This document shows, piece after piece, positions 41,801 to 50,054 of a stretch of 64,000 nucleotides of DNA. Under the pieces are notes generated by a model. That model worked only from the letters and a program-made list of their open reading frames with translations, was not told the DNA's origin and did no database searches. The position numbers and the translations under genes were made by a program. Numbering within the stretch: position 1 is the first letter of the stretch; each line of letters opens with the position of its first letter. This stretch comes from Tritrichomonas musculus (lineage: Eukaryota > Parabasalia > Tritrichomonadida > Tritrichomonadidae), in assembly GCA_039105265.1 (NCBI GenBank), contig JAPFFF010000041.1:1178001-1242000 (forward strand). The letters are read 5' to 3'.

Positions 41801-41878
41801 AAATGTTGCAGAAAAGATGATAAATTCGATAGAAGTTTAATGAATTCTGAATTAACTTCAAAACAAAGTTTGTTTTGA
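38828..41878 (+). CDS. Subtilisin-like serine protease, secreted type I membrane protein, 1016 aa
   Basis: The protein has a short hydrophobic signal (MLLFIVLALV), a propeptide-like region of about 200 residues, then the S8 catalytic domain. Asp in ITILDSPLDF is about D245 (family DTG), His in GEHGTHTSG about H295, Asn in the oxyanion region AAGNEYEV, and Ser in GTSMATPNVAGG about S601. All are present. The stretch SSNSWGS supports the assignment. The insert of about 170 residues between the Asn and Ser regions is typical of larger protist subtilases. The C-terminal third contains a beta-rich P-domain-like part, a Cys-rich segment (CPCKECDQDHPGFCLC), then a membrane helix (LLLIICVVAAAVLLIIIII) and a short cytosolic tail. 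Similar to SUB1-type proteases of trichomonads, which act at the cell surface. Confidence 0.92.
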   Translation: MLLFIVLALVNKNTNQQKTFTFRNSFKKELTLIDPDKYVGKNANMITSFIKKLFGLNKSLDGMQKEWYYVHVLDNNKTDIFKTLSIKENNQIIKNTFTAFLSKEELDIISNVSLVKKIEPNEKIIEESQSIDDTNNFIIITSPHFELSANQHYIIEKRNNDDSFTIRILTKNTSKKKQILKQLSKIPEIKSIIAHKKPNFKNTYSTGFTQRNSFNFSLQNGFYALNRYLNDKGINGEGQVITILDSPLDFHHSMFRDENVKVELNKYMPNHRKIVYYSFEGDMDDWVEIIGSGEHGTHTSGTLAGKNICPKSGLDFSHFDGNAPEAKILFVGPQDDDKDFFDSLEVAKLMKNYNSYISSNSWGSTDYDTYLNYNWGMLAQKNPQSIFVYAAGNEYEVLNGNFSICDPGGSKNVLAVGALESFYDESPAIIMISLDYDEIQINLIQILDEVSLVFYTGTIGTDPSESNIIFVDMSKGNQCELITGDVISVIYGKNEEYWISDCELTQKERIFYCQEESESIEQLLKLGGRYCIQKIYQMPDEIKIDHASFSSTGPANKGILKPDVVAPGTRIISADSNENSDHPHGCLENLTGDYRFMDGTSMATPNVAGGMALIYQYFNSGKWMEKVTLDGSTARALVINSCTHPKGSKVPDIFFGHGVVDLSTILPIEKDFGVQITRQDSNKHSVPNNGHVTAKLKVNPKQNKKKLQITLSYIDPLLSIESPIPITRDLDMIVTSPSNKIYIGDHLPSKDTQHTSTNEKIIIDEDEIESGEYTIHVYGGYFADNFNNENQRQDFAVAASGPIENGYLEFYDSYNCPCKECDQDHPGFCLCDKNKNIGQVCQVDIEVINNVYGNFSVGPLEVKRVRFVGDRKIQSIVSKSNNPGRSSTIWVSKNCHLSLGEYEMNAETGNETEKDKLINIDFESKEICIAIFNFNDVEAIYNIEITLGPEEKKPKESNENVLLLIICVVAAAVLLIIIIIYIIVCVKFKVCKCCRKDDKFDRSLMNSELTSKQSLF

Positions 41879-42184
41879 CCATATCTGGTTAAAAGAATAT
41901 CCCTTAAGGGAAAATTAATAAATACCAAAAAATAAACTTATCTTTTAAAATTTTCAACAAAATTTTATAAGCATTTAAAATTTATTTTTAATATGATATT
42001 TATTATTTTATTTTACAATGATTCAAATATCTCACACGAAATAAAAAAAATTAGATATTTCTACGAATCTGAACTGATGATTTACTTTATCGGTAAATAT
42101 ATAACCAAATTAGCTTCATAAGTTTATAAGTTTTAAAAAGCAAAACTCTTTTTAATATTAACAAATTCTGATTATGCTTACAAG
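41879..42184. other. 3' flank of the subtilase gene
   Basis: AT-rich DNA. A perfect palindrome TCCCTTAAGGGA lies about 20 bp after the stop codon (near 41900-41911) and could form a small hairpin in the transcript. No gene. Confidence 0.4.
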
Positions 42185-42185
42185 T

Positions 42186-42540
42186 TTAAGGTTCTCCTTT
42201 CAAATTCAAAAGATTAAATTCAATGAGATTTCACAAATAAAATATACATAAATATCGTTTTTAAAAATGAATTAAAATATAAAATTTATATAGATATATA
42301 TTTCAAATGACTGAATAAAAATATTTTTATGAAATCTTATCGATTTTGTTTTTTTACAGATAGAAACCATAGAATTAAAAAATCAATAAAATTTTGAATA
42401 AAATAAGATTTAATCGTTGAGGCCATATTTTTTTATTTTTCACCAAAACTTTTTCCGAAAAATGCTCTATTGAATTATATATTCTATGAGTTAATTCAAT
42501 ATTGAATAATTTACATTTTTTTAGGGAAGGAGAACCTTAA
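42186..42540. mobile_element. MITE-like element, about 350 bp, flanked by TTAA
   Basis: TTAAGGTTCTCCTT (42186-42199) and its exact complement AAGGAGAACCTTAA (42527-42540) form the two ends. If TTAA is the target duplication, the element proper is 42190-42536 with 10-bp inverted ends. TTAA duplication is the mark of piggyBac-like transposition; alternatively TA marks mariner. The interior is AT-rich and has no ORF. It sits between the subtilase and the alcohol dehydrogenase genes. Confidence 0.6.
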
Positions 42541-42600
42541 AAAAAAAAAAAAAATATTATCATATAAAGCAATATCTAAAGTTTGAAAAAGAGTTTATTT

Positions 42601-43791
42601 TTAGAAATCAACTGGGCGATCATAGTAAACGCAGAGAAGAAGTTTCTCCATTTCTTCTTGTGTTGGTTGGCGTGGGTTTGAGCCAGTGCAAGCATCACCA
42701 ATTGCGTTCTTTGCAACTGTTGAAAGTTTTTCATTGAATTCTTTCTCATCAATGATTCCACCTTCATAATTCTTGATGCATGTTGGGATGTTAAGATTCT
42801 TGTTCATGTTGAGGATTTCATTGATAAGAGCATCAATGAGTTGTGTGTTAGAGCTTCCATTGAGTCCGATGAAACGAGCAATGTCAGCATAACGTTCAGC
42901 AGCTTCTTGGTTCTTGCTGTTGTATTTGATGACCTTTGGAAGGTACATTGCGTTAGCGCAACCGTGGATGATATGTCCACCAGAATAGGCAGCACCTGTT
43001 TTGTGAGCCATTGAGTGAACGATACCGAGGAGAGCGTTTGAAAATGCCATTCCTGCCATGCATTGAGCATCATGCATTGTATGGCGTGCGGCCATGTCCT
43101 TGTTGTATGATTTAACAAGTGTCTTGTGGATTAATTTGATAGCATGAAGAGCAAGTGCATCAGTGTATTCGCAGTGTGCTGTTGAAACATAAGCTTCAAT
43201 TGCGTGTGTGAGGGCATCCATTCCTGTATGTGCAACAAGTTTTTGTGGCATTGTTTCTGCAAGGGATGGATCAACAATTGCAACATCTGGTGTGATTTCG
43301 AAATCAGCGAGTGGGTATTTGATTCCTTTTTGGTAATCTGTAATGATTGAAAATGCTGTAACTTCAGTTGCTGTTCCGGATGTTGATGGGATAGCGCAGA
43401 ATTGAGCCTTCTTCCTGAGCTTGGGGAATGAAAATGGAACAAGAAGAGATTCGAATGAAACTTCTGGATGTTCGTACAAGACCCACATTGCTTTTGCGGC
43501 ATCAATTGCGGAACCTCCTCCGATTGAAATAATCCAATCTGGTTGGAATTCGAGCATTGCCTGAGCTCCTTTCTTGACTGTTTCGATAGATGGATCTGGT
43601 TCAACACCTTCATAAAGTTTAACTTCAAAGTGAGCTTCCTTAAGGTTATTGACAACCTTATCTAAGAAACCAAAGCGCTTCATGCTGCCACCGCCGACAA
43701 CGATGATTGCTTTTTTGCCTTCAAACTTTTTAAGGCTGTCTAATGAATTGGCGCCATGGTAAACAAATCGTGGGATCGTGAAACGACTCAT
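42601..43791 (-). CDS. Iron-containing alcohol dehydrogenase
   Basis: A 396-residue group III alcohol dehydrogenase that interconverts alcohols and aldehydes or ketones with NAD(P). Visible parts: N-terminal FVYHGANSLDSL, dinucleotide-binding GGGSMKRFG, GGGSAIDAAKAMW, IPSTSGTATEVTAFSII, and the metal-binding segment with DALTHAIEAYVS, HSMAHKTGA and IIHGCANAMYLP, which supply the Asp and His ligands. Length is typical. Codon use is more GC-rich than in the neighbours, as expected for a highly expressed metabolic gene in these organisms. Such enzymes in anaerobic protists are thought to come from bacteria. The TAA stop is part of a TAAA sequence, the trichomonad polyadenylation signal type. Confidence 0.95.
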   Translation of the reverse strand: MSRFTIPRFVYHGANSLDSLKKFEGKKAIIVVGGGSMKRFGFLDKVVNNLKEAHFEVKLYEGVEPDPSIETVKKGAQAMLEFQPDWIISIGGGSAIDAAKAMWVLYEHPEVSFESLLVPFSFPKLRKKAQFCAIPSTSGTATEVTAFSIITDYQKGIKYPLADFEITPDVAIVDPSLAETMPQKLVAHTGMDALTHAIEAYVSTAHCEYTDALALHAIKLIHKTLVKSYNKDMAARHTMHDAQCMAGMAFSNALLGIVHSMAHKTGAAYSGGHIIHGCANAMYLPKVIKYNSKNQEAAERYADIARFIGLNGSSNTQLIDALINEILNMNKNLNIPTCIKNYEGGIIDEKEFNEKLSTVAKNAIGDACTGSNPRQPTQEEMEKLLLCVYYDRPVDF

Positions 43792-43796
43792 TTATT

Positions 43797-43804
43797 AAAA
43801 GTGA
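43797..43804 (-). promoter_or_regulatory. Initiator TCACTTTT before the alcohol dehydrogenase gene
   Basis: On the minus strand TCACTTTT lies 5 bases before the ATG. It matches the trichomonad initiator consensus TCA-Y-W-W very well, and a second TCATAT precedes it. Confidence 0.55.
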
Positions 43805-44331
43805 TATGACCACAAAAAATTGAATAATATATACTATCATCCCCAGATGCAATATGGAGAATATTTCAAGGATAACGATCAAAAAAAACTTAAGAATAAT
43901 AATTCAAAATTTCAATGCAAAAGCATCTTCGTTATAAATAACGAAAAGGTAAAAATATGCAATTTAATCTCCAAAACATATTTAAAAATATATATATTAA
44001 TATATTATTATTTCTCAGAATATAACATTCAAAGTTTAAATATAAAAAGTGGATTGGCCAATTGTTTGAATATATCAATACGTTATTATCATAAAATTTA
44101 TATATCAATCATATCCTTATAAAAAGCATAATATAAATAATATTTTATTAAACTTTAAAATTATTTATCTAATATATTTATATGATTCCAAAAAAAAAAA
44201 GATAAGGAAGAAATATTGTTATTTCAATATATATCAATTTCTTTATAAAAGATTTATATTTGTTGATGGTACAATCATTTTCAATTAAGATCTCTTTAGA
44301 ATCGTTTCTTTGACTGATTTCAGCTGTTATG
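43805..44331. other. AT-rich intergenic region
   Basis: A 100-codon open frame at 43820-44122 encodes only low-complexity Ile/Asn/Tyr/Lys-rich sequence and is unlikely to be a gene. No repeat or RNA recognised. Confidence 0.45.
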
Positions 44332-45355
44332 GAAGATGGAGTATATTGTTATAGTTTCTGATCACAAGCGTGATGTTGAAAATAGAGAAATTCCATTTTT
44401 AAACGAGTATTATTGCTATAGAGATCAAAATAATGGTAATGTACATAAAAAAAATTTATTGAGTATTGATTGTTCATGCTCTGTAGATGGATCTGATTTA
44501 TATCATGAAGAGTTGAAGTCACTTTTCTAAATATATCTTACAGAAAATGATGAATTTTAATTATGGGATAATGATATCAATGAATCTGGTTCTTTTTCCG
44601 TCGATTATTTCGTTTCATATCAAATCTGGCGTGTATATGTTAGTTATTCGTCAATAGATGAAATTAATCGAAAAATGAGATCAAATGGAATTAAGTTTAA
44701 TAAAGGAGCAAATTCGGTTAGGACATTTGCCAATTTTTTCATAAGGAAATTCAAGCAAAAATACTTGGTACAGAAGGTAATCTTGAATTGCAAAATCAAC
44801 TCAGGCATCTTTCACCTAGAATCATTCATTCTGATATCAATTCAACCGAAAAAGAAGATTTTTATACCAAAATTCATCCGCTTGAAAACACGGCTCTTGG
44901 TGCACTTAGAAATTCATTCACTATAATTGATATTGACACAAATCTTAATATACCAACTGATGAAGTTGCAGCCAATAAAGAAGAGATTATACAATATTTA
45001 AAGATAGCAGAAGCAAACAGGGATTCCAAAGCATGTGATGTACTCTTATGCAAACACACTTAGAACTGGAAGTTGAATTCCTGACAACAAGCAAGAAGTA
45101 GCGCATTTCTATAAAAATTCAAATGCATCATTCGTTTATGCTGTTATACTGAAATTTGGAGATGGAGTTTCTTCTAATAAACAAGAATCTGTTTGTTACT
45201 TCAGAATAGCAGCTGATAATGGTGATGCAAAAATGAAGATCTTATATGCTAATATGCTAAATATAGGTGATGGTGTTCAAGTCAACGAACAAGAAAAGTT
45301 ATCTTTCACATCTTTGCCATTTCTTCAATTTATGAATATGAAAATGCATTCTATT
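44332..45355 (+). pseudogene. Decayed Sel1-repeat protein gene
   Basis: Plus-strand fragments in several frames read as a Sel1-repeat protein. NKEEIIQYLKIAEANRDSKA (around 44977-45031) is the end of one repeat, and further on, in a different frame, SVCYFRIAADNGDAKM (about 45187-45235) and ANMLNIGDGVQVNEQEKL (about 45250-45300) are others. Upstream pieces (44336-44530, 44675-44800) may be its N-terminal part. There are at least three frame changes and stops, so this is an old copy of the family also seen at 8018-9647. Confidence 0.6.
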
Positions 45356-45484
45356 CTTTTTTTTATAAAAAAAATATAAAAAAATGATATATTTTTTCAA
45401 TGCATAACGATGATGAAAGGTCAAAAAAGAAGGCAAAAATAAAAAAAAAAAAAGGAAAAATTACTTTTTTTTTATAATAAATTA

Positions 45485-46558
45485 ATGCAAGTAACGAATG
45501 AAAATGGAATAAATTATTTATTAGATTCGGGTAATCATTCAGCCACTATTATCAATTCTTTTAATGTCAGTCCGGATATTTTTATTCCACGTACAATCAA
45601 TTATGAAAATATAGAATATGCTATAACAAAAATTGGTGAAAATTCTTTTAAAAGAAATGAAAATATTAAATCAATTACTTTTTCCGAAGATTCGGAAATC
45701 AAAATCATAGGTAATTCTTCATTTAAATTTTCTTCATTAGAATCAATCAAAATACCAATTAATGTTATTAAAATATGCGAACAAGCGTTTTCTAATTGTA
45801 AAAATTTAAATTTGTTCATCATCCCTGATAATTCTTTACTTCAAGAAATCAGTAAAAATGCTTTTTCTTATTCTTCGATCCAAAATATTTCATTTCCATC
45901 GAAAATAAATGAAATTGGAGAAGGATCTTTTCTTCAATGTCAAAAACTTCATTCTATTTATTTCAAATCATCTATCGACCAAATATCAATTCAAAAAGAA
46001 TCATTTATGGGAAGTGGAATTGAAAAAGTTGTGATACCTCTGAATATTCAACAAATTAATGAAGGCACTTTTTATGGGTGCTCGAAATTAAAACAAGTCG
46101 AATTTGAATCAAATGAGAATCTTCGAAAAATTTGCAAAAATTCATTTTCATTCACATCTATTGAAAAAGTGGAAATTCCAAGGAGTGTTAAAATAATTGA
46201 AGAACATTCGTTTAGTACGTGCCAGAAATTGAAAACAGTCATTTTTTCAGAAAAAGCAGAAATCGGTTTAATTGAAAAAAATGCATTTTCTAGAACAGGA
46301 ATTGAGAGCCTTACAATTCCATTGAAAGTGAAAAAAATTGGATCTCGTTGTTTTTCATTTTGCAAGCAATTAAAGACAGTTGAGGTGCTTAGCGATAGCA
46401 TTGTTATTGGATTGGGGTGTTTTAATCATTCCTATAAACTATTCATTGCATCGTTTCCAAGCAAAGGAATTGTTACAATTGAAAATGATGCATTTTTAAA
46501 TGTTTCAAGTGAATTTTCACTTTTTGTTTGCTCAAGCTCTGTAATTATATTCGCATGA
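45485..46558 (+). CDS. BspA-like leucine-rich-repeat protein, 357 aa
   Basis: Nearly the whole protein is LRR_5 (BspA/TpLRR) repeats of about 23 residues, seen as IGENSFKRNENIKSITFSED, then IPINVIKICEQAFSNCKNL, then ISFPSKINEIGEGSFLQCQKL and so on, about ten repeats. There is no signal peptide, transmembrane helix or other domain. BspA-like proteins are a very large trichomonad family; those with membrane helices act at the surface, but this short form is probably soluble. It ends in a small hydrophobic tail (LFVCSSSVIIFA). It is convergent with the next gene. Confidence 0.85.
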   Translation: MQVTNENGINYLLDSGNHSATIINSFNVSPDIFIPRTINYENIEYAITKIGENSFKRNENIKSITFSEDSEIKIIGNSSFKFSSLESIKIPINVIKICEQAFSNCKNLNLFIIPDNSLLQEISKNAFSYSSIQNISFPSKINEIGEGSFLQCQKLHSIYFKSSIDQISIQKESFMGSGIEKVVIPLNIQQINEGTFYGCSKLKQVEFESNENLRKICKNSFSFTSIEKVEIPRSVKIIEEHSFSTCQKLKTVIFSEKAEIGLIEKNAFSRTGIESLTIPLKVKKIGSRCFSFCKQLKTVEVLSDSIVIGLGCFNHSYKLFIASFPSKGIVTIENDAFLNVSSEFSLFVCSSSVIIFA

Positions 46559-46697
46559 CTTAACATTAAATAAAAGTTAACAATAATGTTAATAAAACTA
46601 AATTTTTTTGAATATTTTTTATTAATATTCATATTTCTTGCAAAAACGGTATTTTTTTACAGTATAAATTTTTATTTTTATGATTAACAGTGCTTTA

Positions 46698-48062
46698 TCA
46701 ATGTTCATCATTTGCATTGTCTTCAACTTGGATTCCAATGAATACATCTTTATCTGTAGAAAATGGTGGAATGTCAACATTCGTGAAATGACCAGAAAAA
46801 CGATAAGGAAGACATTCAATAAATTGCAATGGAAAAATGCTTGCAATGATGTGAACATTTGAAAAGCAGTATTTGCTGGATGAGTCGGCAGCAGGCCTCT
46901 GTGATCCTTCTGCACGCTTCGAGCTCTTCATTGGACTCGAGCAGTCGAGGAATTGGATCTTCTTGTGGAAGCAAATGGAGAGGTTCTTTCTGCTCTGGCA
47001 TGACGGAGGTATGAATGTTTGCATGTCAGTGCTGAGGCTTTGTGCAGAGAATAACGAGCGACTGTCCATGCAGATTGCTGCATCAAGCGGATCTTGGAGA
47101 GACATGATTTCCACGCCATAGCGCGGACTCAAATTCAACAGAACTTCTGAATAAATATTCATATTTTTTGTATTGAGAGGTGAATCTGATGATTGATATG
47201 ATTGATTTAATGATGATTGATATGATTGATTTAATGATGGTTGATATGATTGATTTAATGATGGTTGATATGATTGCTTTAATGATGGTTGATATGACTG
47301 ATTTAATGATGGTTGATATGATTGATTTAATGATGGTTGATATGATTGATTTAATGATGGTTGATATGATTGATTTAATGATGGTTGATATGATTGATTC
47401 GTTGATATGTGAAGTTGTCGATTCTGGAATGATTTGGCTGTTTTGGGTGATGAATTTGGAGGCATTTGTAAATAGTGGATGGATGTATTTTGTGTGTAGG
47501 AACTGCTTTCAATATTTGAATAAGGTTTGTTTGATATACTTTCTTGATTTTGAAATTCAACTATATTTGAATCTGGATTGCTGATTTCTGTATAATCTGG
47601 TAAAAATTCTGACGGTATTGAATTGAATAATGAATTGATGAGCATTGCATTGTTGTTTATCGTTGATGATATTGAACCTATATCATTTGATAAGCTAGAG
47701 TTCATATTTTGTGTTTGCAAATCAATTTTTTCAGTATTTTGACTTTTTTGGTTCGCTTCTTCATTGACATCTTTTGATTCCGGCAATAGTGCCTGTGGTT
47801 GATGATTAACATCAGTTTCGTTGGAAAATGTATTCATCGCTTCATTAAAAGATAAAAAATCTGGCATTATTTCGAATAAAAAATCACTTGGGAGAAAATC
47901 AATTAAAGAGTTCATCATTTTTGCATTTTCGTCCAAATTCGATGAAATGGCATCAATATCTCTGGATAAAACTCTATTTTTCGATTTATTAGCTGAAATG
48001 TTCGTTAATTTTTTATTATTTGTACTTCCACGTGAATATGAGCTATCCGAAAAACCTTGCAT
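46698..48062 (-). CDS. Unknown Ser/Asn-rich protein with nine 8-residue tandem repeats, 454 aa
   Basis: The N-terminal half is rich in Ser, Asn and Asp and is probably disordered, with two similar stretches (DIDAISSNLDENAKMMNSLIDFLPSDF and a second DIGSISSTINNNAMLINSLF) that point to an internal duplication of about 90 residues. Then come nine tandem units of (S)LNQSYQP near residues 220-290. The C-terminal 150 residues have a different, more folded character with Cys and aromatic residues (SPRYGVEIMSLQDPLDAAICMDSRS). I do not recognise a family. Transcription regulators and scaffold proteins can look like this, but that is a guess. Confidence 0.6.
   Translation of the reverse strand: MQGFSDSSYSRGSTNNKKLTNISANKSKNRVLSRDIDAISSNLDENAKMMNSLIDFLPSDFLFEIMPDFLSFNEAMNTFSNETDVNHQPQALLPESKDVNEEANQKSQNTEKIDLQTQNMNSSLSNDIGSISSTINNNAMLINSLFNSIPSEFLPDYTEISNPDSNIVEFQNQESISNKPYSNIESSSYTQNTSIHYLQMPPNSSPKTAKSFQNRQLHISTNQSYQPSLNQSYQPSLNQSYQPSLNQSYQPSLNQSYQPSLKQSYQPSLNQSYQPSLNQSYQSSLNQSYQSSDSPLNTKNMNIYSEVLLNLSPRYGVEIMSLQDPLDAAICMDSRSLFSAQSLSTDMQTFIPPSCQSRKNLSICFHKKIQFLDCSSPMKSSKRAEGSQRPAADSSSKYCFSNVHIIASIFPLQFIECLPYRFSGHFTNVDIPPFSTDKDVFIGIQVEDNANDEH
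47191..47406. repeat. 24-bp tandem repeat, nine units, in frame
   Basis: Nine copies of a 24-base unit (plus strand GGTTGATATGATTGATTTAA plus TGAT) run without gaps, with only one to three base changes per unit. As 24 is divisible by 3 the array stays in frame in the minus-strand gene and encodes the octapeptide SLNQSYQP. Copy number is likely to vary between strains. Confidence 0.95.
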
Positions 48063-48689
48063 TTATTAATTAAGAATTGAGTCAATTTGATACAAAATTT
48101 GAGTCTTTCAATTTTTGAAATATAAAGTATATTTATCTCATTATAAAATTAATTTATTAATTTTATTTTTATTTACTGAGTTGTATTTCTTTATTTTTGT
48201 GACACATATAATAAAATTCTACAATTCATCATCATTTTTCTATTCAGAAATCAATTTTTCCTTATCCAATGGTATAAAAAAAAAAACTTTGAACAATATA
48301 TTATGACTATTGATCACATTGCATTCATTGGTTTTGATGGGATAATTATTATAAGTATTTACATTATTTAAGTATATTAACCAATAGAAAATTTAGATTT
48401 GATTTATCTCCTGGAAGAAATTGAAATATAATGATAATTTGTATGATATGCTTTTTAAAAAGCAGTGAAATGTTGTCATAATGACACATATAAAACTAAT
48501 TCTAAAAAAAAAGAAATGTATGCTTTTAAAAACTTTTTTCAGCTTAAATGTATCATTTTTATTTCGATGAAAGAACAAATTCAAACTTTCAATTTGAAAG
48601 CCTGCAAATGAACATTCATTAACAACTATTGAAAAAAAACTCATTTTTATAAATAAATAGCATTATAGTAATAGAAAATATATTATTTT
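48063..48689. other. Intergenic host DNA before the right Polinton
   Basis: AT-rich, with short open frames (48115-48306, 48393-48644) that lack protein features. It should contain the promoter of the repeat-containing gene. Confidence 0.45.
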
Positions 48690-48914
48690 AGTAGTTATAT
48701 ATTTGCCACGATTTTTGCACTTCGTTCAAAAACCGCGTCAAATATTTCCCATCCGCGACCCCAGCCCCGCTATGCCAGGTATGATCCCCCACTCCCATTA
48801 ATGATCTTCCACTGGGCTGTTCTCAGGATTCCTCTCAACGCTCTGCTAGGAAGGAGGTCCCGTATCGTTAACATCAAAAAAGATATAGAAAAAGTTGTTA
48901 ATTGTGTGGTTTAC
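48690..48914. repeat. Non-coding end of the right-hand element (terminal repeat candidate)
   Basis: About 220 bp of unusually GC-rich non-coding DNA between host sequence and the first gene of the element. The other end is outside the window, so it cannot be shown to be an inverted repeat. It does not match the end of the left Polinton at 3240-3544. Confidence 0.5.
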
Positions 48915-49445
48915 TTAAAGGCATTCTTTCCAATCGTTTGCATGGCATTCAATTGGATAGTATATCCATCTTGTGTAAAATCCTATTCTAATAAATAAAT
49001 GCTCTGCATATGAATCTAAAAATTGGTTCATTCCTCTTTGAGGATCCATTAGGGTCCAATCAATTGTGGCATTTGGGAAAAATTGAAAGAATCTGGTAGA
49101 AATGCTCGTAAAAAGATTTTCATCGAAATTGAATTTACATTTGACTATATCAAGGGTTGTTTCAAACAATTTTTGTCGAATTTCTATGCATTTGTGAAGT
49201 TCACGATAATAATTTCTGACAAATGCTTGCTTTGGGCCAATATTGAATGGTGAATCTTGTGCAGTAACAATTTTACATAAACTCTGGTACATATAGTCAT
49301 CTTCATTTAAATCTAAATCTTCTGGGTGTTTATCGATAAGATCTGATAGGTTCTCTATTGGATAGTTCTCTGTAGGCTCTACGTTGCACTCGGAGATGGC
49401 GAACATAAGTAAAAATGATGTGATGAGGTGAGCACGAAAAATCAT
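48915..49445 (-). CDS. Secreted or luminal protein of the virus-like element (176 aa), unknown
   Basis: The N-terminus is a clear signal peptide (MIFRAHLITSFLLMFAISEC), after which the protein is soluble and helical with several Cys residues (SLCKIV, HKCIEI, IVKCKF, IECHAN, KECL) that could form disulfides. No family recognised. A secreted protein is an uncommon Polinton part; it might act on the host surface or be a virion-exterior protein, but nothing in the sequence proves this. It is divergent from the next gene and shares its upstream region. Confidence 0.65.
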   Translation of the reverse strand: MIFRAHLITSFLLMFAISECNVEPTENYPIENLSDLIDKHPEDLDLNEDDYMYQSLCKIVTAQDSPFNIGPKQAFVRNYYRELHKCIEIRQKLFETTLDIVKCKFNFDENLFTSISTRFFQFFPNATIDWTLMDPQRGMNQFLDSYAEHLFIRIGFYTRWIYYPIECHANDWKECL

Positions 49446-49594
49446 ATTTTTTTATTTGGGTCCCTCATGGGGTGCCCTAGGTGTTGCAGGGATGGAGACC
49501 GTTTTGTTGCAGGGGTGCCCTCTAAGTTTTGGGGTGGAGACCGTTTACCAAAAATCTAATTTTTTCGCGAGAGGTCATCACATCACTTTTTTTC
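49446..49594. promoter_or_regulatory. Shared upstream region with a tandem GC-rich repeat
   Basis: Two similar units, GGTGCCCT followed about 13 bp later by TGGAGACCGTTT, lie at 49471-49504 and 49515-49546, linked by GTTGCAGGG, which itself occurs at 49483 and 49506. The contrast with the AT-rich surroundings and the position between divergent genes suggest a bidirectional control region. Confidence 0.55.
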
Positions 49595-50005
49595 ATGTAC
49601 AGCAGGAAGCAAGATAAGCAAAGTCTTAAGGTGTTCAGAAAGACAGTACGCAGCTTTATTTATGATACAACAAGGTTATTGGAATTAGCTGATTCATTAA
49701 ACGACGACATGAAAACAATCGAAAAACTGGAATCAGAAAATCGAAGGCTCACCGAACAAAACGGCTATATAAATTCTGAAATTGGGAAAAATTCAATGTC
49801 CGATCCAAGATGGGAAATGATTGTTGAAAATGAGCTAAAAATTGATAAAAATCAAGATAAATTGGACGATTTGAAAAAAGAAGAAGAAAAAAAGAAAGTC
49901 CAATTGGAAACAAAAGCACAAGTATTGAATCAATTTGTCGATGAGTTACGAGATTGCTTCGTTGACCCACTAAATTTGGGGGAACCAGAATATTCAGATG
50001 AATAA
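49595..50005 (+). CDS. Coiled-coil protein of the virus-like element (136 aa)
   Basis: Start at the ATG 49595; a longer frame begins only with TTG. After a basic N-terminus (MYSRKQDKQSLKVFRKTVRS) the protein is one long heptad-rich helix (about residues 30-115: LADSLNDDMKTIEKLESENR and onward), ending in an acidic tail. It should oligomerise. No family recognised. It is followed after 49 bp by the giant ORF in the same direction. Confidence 0.6.
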   Translation: MYSRKQDKQSLKVFRKTVRSFIYDTTRLLELADSLNDDMKTIEKLESENRRLTEQNGYINSEIGKNSMSDPRWEMIVENELKIDKNQDKLDDLKKEEEKKKVQLETKAQVLNQFVDELRDCFVDPLNLGEPEYSDE

Positions 50006-50054
50006 ACCACTTAATTTTAACTATTTGTTGTTTTATGTTTATTTTTATTGAAAA

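Noticed and set aside
43820-44122. 100-codon plus-strand frame upstream of the alcohol dehydrogenase gene
   Set aside because: Low-complexity Ile/Asn/Tyr/Lys sequence without similarity to any domain.
47180-47584. A 134-codon plus-strand frame with Met/Asp/Leu repeats
   Set aside because: It is the complement of the 24-bp coding repeat of the minus-strand gene and has no independent features.
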